A DNA stretch of 6,504 bases from an uncultured Selenomonadales bacterium (lineage in GTDB: Bacteria; Bacillota_C; Negativicutes; Selenomonadales; Selenomonadaceae), in NCBI GenBank assembly GCA_947302675.1, contig CAMYWI010000080.1:1-6504 (forward strand). Reading direction: 5' to 3'. Positions 1-6,504 of this stretch are shown piece after piece. Position numbers and translations under genes: made by a program. Each line of letters opens with the position of its first letter. Positions within the stretch are counted from its first letter, which is position 1. The notes under the pieces were generated by a model that was not told the DNA's origin, did not search any database, and was given only the letters and a program-made list of their open reading frames with translations.

Positions 1-234
1 TTTTGGCGATATGCTGGTCACTTTAATGTTGTTGCCGCCGTTTACAGCTATGGTCTCGATGTTATTGTTCGCGTTATCCAAGACAATATCTTTAGCCGCC
101 GCGACCGTAATTTTCTTTGCGCTGATTACTTCGGTTTTGTCGTCGACTTGCGCGATTGAACCTTCCGAACTTATGCTTACATCTTCGCTGCTGACTTTGC
201 CGAGCGTCAATATCCCGTCATTAACGCCCTTGAT
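1..234 (-). repeat. Adhesin beta module, copy 2 (left edge)
   Basis: The encoded IKGVNDGILTLGKV... and EGSIAQ, followed by IVLDNANNN and a GGNNIKV strand, match a block about 915 nt upstream in the gene (about 915-1149) in order and spacing. Identity is partial, so this is an old duplication at protein level, not a recent DNA repeat. The module continues past the left edge. Confidence 0.55.
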
Positions 235-3200
235 ATGAGCCGCGCCGTAAAGGGTCAAGCCGTCGGTCTTCGCGGCTTTGTTGGCTATCATAATGGGATT
301 GTCCGCCGTGCCGATTTGGTTGCCCTTGTCGACGTTGAATTCTATCCTGCCCGTCGTGCCGAAGTAGCCCGTCGTGCCTGCGCGGCGATAAATGTTCTGC
401 GCCCTTATATCTATATCTTTGCCCGTCAATAAAGTGGAGCCGTATTCAAAATCGCCTTGAGTCTCGGCTTTGAAAGTGCCGCCAATTTTTATCTTCTTGC
501 CGCCGCCGAAGGAAAGCAAGCCGCCCGTCTTGGTGTTGGTCAAAGTCACGTCGCCCGTAACGTTATTCTTAATAGTCGGCGCGAAGGTGTCAGCCTTAAT
601 CGTGACTTCGATTGAGCCGTTGATAGCTTTGCCGTCGCGGCTCGCGATTTCCAACGCGCTGAAACTATTTTCCGTGTTGTCAATCTTGACGCCGTTATCC
701 GTCGCGATCGTCAGCTTGTCGGTATGAATTTCGCCCTTGTGAGTAAAAGTCGCGCTGGAGAGTTTAATTTCCTTAGTCGCCGTCAAGCCGCCCGTCGAAG
801 TTATGTTTCCGCTCTCCGACGCCAAGCTTAACGTTGAACCATTAACCGAACCTTCCAGAGCAATGTCGCCGCGCTGAGTGATTTGAGCGTCGCCCGTGAT
901 TGTGCCGCCGAAGTTTGCCGTCAACTTGTCCGAATCGTTTTTGAGTTCAAAGTTGCCGCCGATTGCTCCGAGATCTATCGCGGCGAGTTTGTTATTGCCG
1001 TCAAGAATTACGTCGCTGTTTGCAGCAACTTTTATATCGGTCAAAGTGTTCGTGCCGGTTGCCGTTTGCTTTATCGAACCTTCGGTATCTATTTCCACTT
1101 TGCCGCTGATGTCGTTAAGATTAATCGTGCCGTCATTAATGCCTTTGATATAGAAGTTGTCGCCGTCCTTAAGATTTAAAACGGTCTTTTCATGCGGTTT
1201 GACAACTATCGGCGAACTATCGGTGCCCGATGTGCCGATAAGCGTCAACTCGCCGGGCGTGTCGAAATAGGTTTCGTCTATCTCGTCATAGCGCGCACTG
1301 TGTTCGATTCTGGTGTTTTCGTCGGCGGTTATGCGAATCGCTTTGGGCGAATACATGGCACTTACTCTGAAATTATCCGCGCCGACACTCTTAAGATTGA
1401 TTTCGTCGTTGGCGCGAGCGTCGAGTAAATCGCCCGTCAAGCGAACAGCGAACGGTTTCTCCTGCGTACCGATTGCGCCATTGCCGCCGACCAAGACTAA
1501 ATGTTTGCCGATAACATTTTCCCCGCTGTCAGCCGCGTTGAATATGCCCGCCGCGCCGACTATGCGAACATCTTGATAGTTGTTGTCGATTTCGCTCGTC
1601 TCGATTTTGTTTATGTTCAGCGGGCTGTAAGAATCCTTGTTCGGATTGGTCGTCTCGGTTATCTTGACGCCCTTATTGCGTCCCGCAATGTACGTGCCGT
1701 TTTTGCCCGTCGTATTGACCGTGATATTTCCGGTGGCATTTATTCCGACAGGTATCTTGCCGCTTATCTCGAACGACTCAATTTCTTTATTCTCTATGGT
1801 ATTCGTGCTTAAAATTATGTCGCTCAAGTCGTAGTTGCCGTTGGCGTCTTTGGCGACCTTGACCGCGTCCCCGATTTGTTTTAAATCTTTGTCGTAGGTG
1901 TACTTCAAAAGGTTGCCGTCGGCGTCGTTGCGATAGCGAACGTAGTTGCCTGCCTCGTCGATATAATAGCCTTTGGTCGCGTCGTGTCTGTAAGTAACTT
2001 GCGTGACCGTCTGCTTTACGGGATTGCCGTTCTCGTCGAGTACGTAATTAACTTTAACGTCCGCCGCCGAGACATTTGCCAACGCGCTCAACTTTTCCAG
2101 CCGCGCAGATTTTTCTTTAGCCGTCTCGTTTTCTTTTACGCGGAGTTCGGACATGTTAATCTTCGTAGTTTCTTTTGAGTTGGAGCCGACGCCCGCGCCC
2201 GTCAGCGTCACATTGCGAGCGGTGATATTGGCGTCTTTCAAGCGCGTTACGTCATCGGATGCGCCCGTTTGCTTATTGACTATCGACGAACGGATTGAGC
2301 TAAGCAATTCTTCTTCCGTCCATTGATATTGAGGATTTGCCACCGTCGCGACCAGCGTTTGATAATCTTTGTCCGCCGCCAAATAAGCGTCCTCCGAATC
2401 GTAGTTCGCAAATTTTTTCTCAAGTAAAACCAGACGAGCGCTCTTCTCCGGAGCCTTGACTTCGGCGGGGTCGGTTACCCCCTGATAAACCGCCAATACC
2501 GATTTATCCTCAAAGCTGTTGTATTCGTCGAGTTGCTTTTGATAAGCGACGAGCAGAGCTTGATACTCCTTGAAAAGTTCGGTCACGTCGGCTTTGTAAT
2601 TGTCGCGGTCTTGTTCAAGCCTATTGAGATACGCGCCCTTGTAATCGTCCGTGCCCGCGATTAAGCCCATGTCTATCCACGACTTGATTAACTCGCTTTT
2701 TTGCATGTCGGAGTTATCGCGAGCTTTGTCTAAGGCGTCGACGAACTTGCCGTTGGCTTTCAATTCAACGTCGCCGCTCGTCGAGACGATTGACCCGATT
2801 AAGAAATCGTCATTATCGGTTTTGGTCAGTTTAATGTCGCCCTTCGCCGCCGCACTGATTGCCGAAAGTTCTGCGCCGCTTTGAGCGTCCGATTTTATCT
2901 TAAGATTAATCGCGCCGTCCGTCGATTCAAGCTTGATATTCCGCGCATTTATCGGCGCGTCGTCAATCGTCTGCTTAATGTCGCCTTGCGCCGTCAGTTG
3001 CACTTCGCCATATTTGCTGTTGAGCGTGTCGACGACTACCGCGCCTTTTAAACTCTGATTGTTATGAATGCCGCCCGTTACATTAACGCTTATTTTGCCC
3101 TCGTTCGAGGTCGATTTGGCATTAAGTTTTAAATCGTCCGTGCGGTGATTCACGATGTCGATATTCTTGATGTCATTGAGCGCGGAAAGGTTGATGTTGT

Positions 3201-3876
3201 CGGTCGAGAGTTTGACGCCCGCATCTTGAATGATACTGCCGCTTTTCGCCGTGATATTCAGCGTGCCTTTGTCGTTGCGAATGTCGCCCCTTAAGTACAA
3301 GTCGCCGCCCTTGTTCGACGTGTTCGCCAGATTGATTGAAGGATTGCTCTTGCCGATTATCCCGACACTTATCGGATAATCAGCCTTCAGCGAATAAGTA
3401 TAAATCTGCTTGGTGCCGGTGCTTTTGTAAAAATCGAGCTCCCAATCTTTGAAAAACTTTGCGCCGGAATAGAAGGGACCTTTCCACGTTTCAATCTGAT
3501 AGCCATTTTCCATTACCACATTTTGCGCAATCACTATGAGATTAACGTCCTTGACAGTGTCGTCTTTTGAATCTTTATTTTGGTTAAACAGATATGTATA
3601 TTTACCTATTAAATCACCTAAAGATTTAACGTCCGCGTCGGTTTCGTTGCCCGTGTCAGAGCCGTCAGCGATAAATTTTCCGATTCCCAGGTCAACAAAT
3701 TTAGTATCACCCGTCTGAGAAAACCGGCTGGCTTTGCGGCCTCTTTTGTTAAGGTATTTCGGAATGACTTCCTCTGCCAACTTTTTAAGGTCTTTTTTAC
3801 ACTCATCATATTCAGAGTCGCCTTTTGCTCCCCACCAAGTAGTTTCTACCAAGTATGTATAACTTACTTTCTCATG
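1..3876 (-). CDS. Same adhesin frame continued after the amber codon; partial at left edge
   Basis: In the same frame as the preceding segment, 1292 codons run without a stop to the left edge, all with the same Gly/Asn/Asp/Thr-rich beta-repeat style, so this is the continuation of one gene. In order: a lysine- and acid-rich, AT-richer stretch (about 3541-3876); beta repeats such as GGDLYLRGDIRNDKGTLNIT (about 3250-3310); a long helical insert (2263-2745) opening with SWIDMGLIAGTDDYKGAY, a motif I associate with LktA-family adhesins; a strand pair ANITARNVTLTGAGVG (about 2185-2235), a charged helix and four DxxGN motifs (1834-2037); then beta modules, with IGTxxxPxxV-type strands and a duplicated block, to position 1. 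One cysteine is encoded (3799-3801). No start codon with a good ribosome site follows the TAG; the first ATG is at 3511-3513, deep inside conserved-looking sequence. Unless TAG is read through, this part would not be made from the upstream start. The C-terminus is outside the window. Confidence 0.8.
915..1149 (-). repeat. Adhesin beta module, copy 1
   Basis: The encoded IKGINDGTINLNDISGKV... and EGSIKQ, then VILDGNNKL and a GGNFELK strand, correspond to the block at 1-234. The shared pattern is IKG-[VI]-NDG, then EGSI-x-Q, then a strand with LD and NN, then GGN. Offset between copies is about 915 nt (305 residues). This is consistent with the tandem large modules of filamentous adhesins. Confidence 0.55.
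1834..2037 (-). repeat. Four DxxGN turn motifs in the adhesin
   Basis: The encoded protein has DENGN (2023-2037), DEAGN (1945-1959), DADGN (1912-1926) and DANGN (1834-1848). Spacings are 26, 11 and 26 residues, with Tyr-rich strands between them (YYIDEAGNYVRY, LLKYTYD). The pattern recalls beta-hairpin repeats of the YD or toxin-complement kind but is too short and degenerate to assign. The aspartate-rich turns could bind calcium; that is speculation. Confidence 0.45.
2263..2745 (-). other. Long helical, coiled-coil-like insert in the adhesin (second)
   Basis: About 160 residues rich in Glu, Lys, Gln, Leu, Ala and Tyr, with little of the Gly/Asn strand pattern seen on either side. It includes ELIKSWIDMGLIAGTDDYKG, then a Glu/Gln/Tyr-rich helix ending AYQKQLDEY, and later SARLVLLEKKFANY and WTEEELLSSIRSSI. 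Beta strands ending GDVELKANG precede it and ANITARNVTLTG follows it. Repeated helix-like blocks separated by Pro- or Gly-containing turns suggest a helical bundle or hairpins inserted in the beta-rich passenger. Confidence 0.55.
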
Positions 3877-3879
3877 CTA
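3877..3879 (-). other. In-frame amber (TAG) codon inside the adhesin gene
   Basis: The frame reads GGC GCA GAG TAG CAT GAG AAA, with open adhesin-like coding on both sides. It is the only stop in about 2129 codons of this frame. A C-to-T change in a CAG glutamine codon is the simplest origin. The following base is C, a context known to favour leaky UAG reading in some systems. Whether this is a disabling mutation, a recoded codon or a base-call error cannot be told from the sequence. Confidence 0.9.
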
Positions 3880-6389
3880 CTCTGCGCCTTCCGTCCAATT
3901 ATACGTCAAGCCGCTTTTGGGATTATATTCGACGAACTGACCGATTGACAGTCCTTTGTCCTCTGTAACTTTGCTCTCTGTAAGTTTGTCCTTTTTGTTT
4001 TCGACGAGCCACTTGGAATAATTTTCTATGGTGCGCGTTTTTCCGCTGCTATACTCGGTTAATTTGTCCTGCGCGGAGTCGACAATCTGAATAAAGCCTT
4101 CGCCTTCGTTACTCGTTACCTTGCCGACGCTCATATCTGCCGACGAATTGTTGGTTATGTTGATATTGCTTAAGCCGTCGTTGGCTATGATTCTGCCGTT
4201 ACCTGTGGACGATATACGACCCGCCAGATAAATTTTGCCGCTCGACGAATCTATATTATCAACGTAAAGCTTGTTGTTCGCCTTGTCGTAGTAAACTTGC
4301 GGCTCATAGACATAGTAGCCTTTGGAATTGAGTTTCTCGCCGCCGTCGTTGACTTTGTACATAAGCGTATCATTGAAGAACGTCGTTTCGGTCGCGTTGT
4401 CGAGGTCGGCTTGCGTTATATTCACCGCAAAATCGGAATAGCCCGCTTGAATCAAGCCGTTAATGTTTATATCCCGCGCAGAAATGTAAATCGCTTTGCC
4501 TGCTTTCCAAGGCGAGCCGCCGGTATACTTCCAATCGCTTGTTTTAGTTTCAATTTTGTCGCTCTGGAGGTGCTTTAATATATCAGTCTCATTACCTATG
4601 GTGAATTGCCAGTCTCTATCCCAACCGACCGCCTTGCGCAATTTCTTTGCCTCGTCGGCGTAAGCATATTCGGGATTGTAGGCGATATTGACTATGCTGT
4701 CGGTGTAGCCCTGCGTAATGCTGTCCCCAGCCCGCATTTCTAGATCCATTGCATTAACAGTTGCGCCCGTGCTGATTTTGATACTGCCATGCGTGTTGCT
4801 GATAAACGCCTTGCCGACAGGATTCGTTACGTCGCCGATTATCTCAATGTAATTTAGCGGCGTATATTTGGTTCCTTCTTTTTTAACTTCGTCGGGCAGT
4901 TTGGAATAGCCTTCCGCTTTCGGGTCTACCTTCACGGAGATTGGACCGGAGCCGGAATAATTGTTAGATACTTTTATCGTCGGGATTTCTTTAGAGTTGG
5001 CAACTTTGATTTCGGCAAATTTCGCGTCGCCGCCTATATCCGAATTGCTCGCTACTGTCTTACCGTTGAAGATGACATTGCCGCCCTTGTCGGCTATCGT
5101 CAATTTGTTCGCAACGAGATAAGCGGTTGAATCGTTTTCAATGTCGATTTGAGGAACGCCGCTGGCATTGAGTTTACCGGAGCCGCTGAAACTGCCCGTA
5201 CGGACGTTGATACTTCCGCCGCTGACTTCCACATTGGGCAATACAAGCGTCTTTATTCCTACTGAAAAATCCGGGTCAAGTAAAAATTCTCCGCTTTCTG
5301 TGTAGCGACCCAAGCTCAACTTTTCCAATTCTTCTTCGAGAGATTTTTTCTCCTGCAAAAGACTGTTATAGGCCACAATGTCGTTTCTGCCATTAACCCC
5401 ATATTCGTTGACATTTGTTTCTATTTCTTTGTAGCGGGGAATCAGACTGTCTTCGGGTCGAATCATACCGGTCGTTATGCCGTTGTAAACGTATTGCGCA
5501 AAGGCTTCTTCGCTGGTCATGTCCTTGAAATTCGTATTCTTTTTGGTGACGGTTTCATTGCCGCTCGTCACGCTGTACGACAGATTTTTGGCATTCTTAT
5601 CAACCAAAAGGAAATCGTCGGGCACTGCTACGCCGCTGATTTTTATCGTCGCGTTCGGGACACTGCCCGCTTTAAGGGAGCCGTCGACTTTCACGTTTTT
5701 ACTGTGCGTGTAACTATTGCCGGTGACGTTGCCCAGCTCAGTCATTGACACGTTATCTTTGTGTTCTCCTTTTCCCCAAAGAGTGCCGGCAAACGCATGA
5801 TCATCGTAAGTTTCATACCCCGCGTTTGATATGATATTAACGTCGTGCTTAGCCTCGCCGTAAGCCCCGCTGTTGATATTGACATTGGAAGTGGTCTTGC
5901 CACTGCGAGACACTTTAACTGAAGAAGCGGGTATAACTGTGTTAGATTCTGTAACTGATTCCGAGTAGGAATTGACTTTGGAGCCTTCGCCGTTGGTATC
6001 TGCGCCCGCGTAGAGATTTAAATCCTTCGCGCTGTTCAACGTGCCGTTAATCGTGATGGTCGAATTTCTTTTTAAATCGGTAAGAGTTTCTACGCCGACA
6101 TAACCGGCAACACCCGCTTGGGCATAACCTTTTGCCCTAAAATTAAATTTCAAATTATCATGCGCCGCTAAAGTGATTCCGCTGTCTTCGTAGAGACCGC
6201 CTTCGTTTTTGAGAAGTGCGCCCTCACCGACGTTGATATTTTCGTTCGCCGTGATGTAGTTATCAGAGTCAGCCCAGTGCAAGCTAAGCAGTAAGCTGCC
6301 GCCTTCTCCGTGAACTTTATTTTGTAAATCGTAATTACTTAGCGCGTCATAAGTTTGCGTGCCGGTCGTCTGTATCGTCGCGTTCTTGC
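3877..6389 (-). CDS. Giant LktA-family-like filamentous adhesin, downstream exon up to the in-frame amber codon
   Basis: About 836 codons of a very large surface or secreted adhesin; its N-terminus with any signal peptide lies beyond the intron. The exon is entered two bases into a split codon (GC, then AAG AAC GCG ACG). The protein is rich in Gly, Asn, Ser, Thr and Asp, and built from short beta-strand repeats suggesting a beta-helix, for example INGTLNSAKDLNLYAGADTN near 6030 and a similar GAYGEAKHDVNIISNAGYET near 5840. A helical insert follows at 5308-5520. Later blocks KAVGWDRDWQFTIG (about 4600-4641) and SGLTYNWTEG (about 3886-3915) resemble conserved stretches I remember from LktA-family adhesins. 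No cysteine is encoded apart from a TGC formed with an intron base at the junction. The open frame can be extended to a GTG at 6435, but that codon is in intron domain VI and has no convincing Shine-Dalgarno spacing, so I start the segment at the splice site. It ends at TAG, after which the same frame continues. Family assignment is likely, not verified. Confidence 0.82.
5308..5520 (-). other. Helical, coiled-coil-like insert in the adhesin (first)
   Basis: The encoded segment starts near MTSEEAFAQYVYNGI and ends near LQEKKSLEEELEKLSLG. It is rich in Glu, Lys and Leu with heptad-like spacing and breaks the surrounding beta-repeat pattern. It resembles the longer helical insert at 2263-2745: an amphipathic opening, an acidic turn, then a coiled coil. 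It may form a hairpin projecting from a beta-helical stalk, which is an inference. Confidence 0.5.
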
Positions 6390-6391
6390 AT

Positions 6392-6436
6392 AGTGATAGG
6401 TAATTCTTTGAGGTAATCGCTGAATTTTCCCCCACT
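6392..6436 (-). ncRNA. Group II intron domain VI with branch-point adenosine
   Basis: Starting 2 nt after domain V, AGUG (6436-6433) pairs with CACU (6395-6392), followed by a G.U pair, one unpaired A (6397), another G.U pair and two G-C pairs. After a small internal loop, AAUUC (6426-6422) pairs with GAAUU (6406-6402) around a 15-nt loop. An unpaired A flanked by G.U pairs and placed 8 nt from the intron end is the classic lariat branch point. The helix was folded by hand, so pairs around the internal loop are less certain than the lower stem. Confidence 0.82.
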
Positions 6437-6438
6437 CC

Positions 6439-6472
6439 ACACCGTGCTTGCGACTTTCACCGCACACGGCGT
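6439..6472 (-). ncRNA. Group II intron domain V (catalytic hairpin)
   Basis: On the minus strand these 34 nt fold as an 8-bp lower stem, a 2-nt AG bulge on the 3' side (6448-6447), a 6-bp upper stem and a GAAA tetraloop (6458-6455). This is the canonical domain V architecture and length. The catalytic triad reads C-G-C (6471-6469), with the central G in a G.U wobble and the flanking bases in C-G pairs. In AGC-type introns the first pair is A-U, so this is a covariant change of the kind known from class C introns. Domain V binds the active-site metal ions for both splicing steps. No disrupting mismatch is seen, so the hairpin looks intact. Confidence 0.93.
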
Positions 6473-6504
6473 TCCATCTTTGTTAATTCATTCCAATCTA
6501 ATCA

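Larger units (their letters stand above)
6390..6504 (-). mobile_element. Group II intron, 3' end (domain IV tail, domains V and VI), partial
   Basis: This is the 3' terminus of a self-splicing group II intron, on the same strand as the adhesin frame it interrupts. It holds a 34-nt domain V (6439-6472) and then a domain VI (6392-6436) with a bulged adenosine at 6397. The last intron base is predicted at 6390, so the RNA ends in CACUAU, matching the usual AY 3' end. The remaining 32 nt (6473-6504) would be the end of domain IV; stops occur in all three minus-strand frames there, so any reverse transcriptase/maturase gene lies further upstream, outside the window. The CGC triad instead of AGC is typical of bacterial class C introns, but the class is uncertain without domain I and the encoded protein. 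Domains I-III and the exon-binding sites are not visible. Identification as a group II intron is confident from the fold; the exact splice site is an inference from the branch-point distance. Confidence 0.9.

Noticed and set aside
11..2884. Many short plus-strand open frames of 60-103 codons (also at 3536-3718, 4297-4578 and 5494-5748)
   Set aside because: They overlap the long minus-strand adhesin frame, often overlap each other, have hydrophobic or Arg-rich shadow compositions and no ribosome sites; they are by-products of the antisense of a repetitive, stop-poor gene.
3511..3513. ATG as the start of a separate downstream gene
   Set aside because: The frame is open and protein-like for 121 further codons upstream, up to the TAG, and no clear Shine-Dalgarno site precedes this ATG; a separate gene is less likely than one interrupted gene.
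3618..3809. Minus-strand 63-codon frame starting MMSVKKTLKSW
   Set aside because: It is out of frame with, and fully inside, the adhesin frame that continues beyond the TAG; composition is not that of a known small protein.
3836..3860. Direct repeat TACTTGGT (two copies 14 nt apart) just after the amber codon
   Set aside because: Eight bases, out of frame with each other and without flanking structure; expected by chance at this length and not evidence of a mobile element scar.
3877..3879. Pyrrolysine or general amber-to-Gln recoding
   Set aside because: Only one TAG occurs in about 2100 codons and no suppressor tRNA or pyrrolysine genes are in view; it is kept only as a possibility to check.
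6421..6480. Rho-independent terminator or riboswitch at the right end
   Set aside because: The GC-rich hairpin has no U-tract and matches every feature of group II domain V (34 nt, GAAA loop, 2-nt bulge, triad), so the intron explanation is far better.

Overview
The window is almost entirely one protein-coding frame on the minus strand. It carries the middle of a giant, repetitive, secreted surface protein that looks like the 'leukotoxin LktA family filamentous adhesin' group. That group is known from Negativicutes such as Selenomonas relatives, and from Fusobacterium. The family call and a Negativicutes-like anaerobe as host rest on remembered sequence style, not a search. Base composition is near 45-50% GC by eye. 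Neither end of the protein is present: it runs off the left edge, and its start lies beyond the right edge.

Layout, in transcription order (right to left). Positions 6504-6390 are the 3' end of a group II intron. It has a textbook 34-nt domain V with a CGC triad, GAAA tetraloop and 2-nt bulge, followed by a domain VI whose bulged A lies exactly 8 nt from the predicted 3' splice site. Positions 6389-3880 are the downstream exon, about 836 adhesin codons rich in beta-strand repeats with one helical insert. Positions 3879-3877 are an in-frame TAG. Positions 3876-1 continue the same frame for 1292 codons without another stop. This part holds an AT-richer variable segment, beta repeats, a long helical insert, a segment with four DxxGN motifs, and a duplicated beta module of about 305 residues.

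Read together, this is one adhesin gene (at least 2128 sense codons in view) that needs intron splicing to join its N-terminal part to this exon. It also carries one amber codon, which either truncates it, is read through, or is a sequence error. The apparent GTG start of the 852-codon open frame lies inside intron domain VI and is probably an artefact. I see no promoter, Shine-Dalgarno site that decides a start, terminator, tRNA/rRNA, CRISPR array or insertion sequence. The plus strand holds only short shadow frames.
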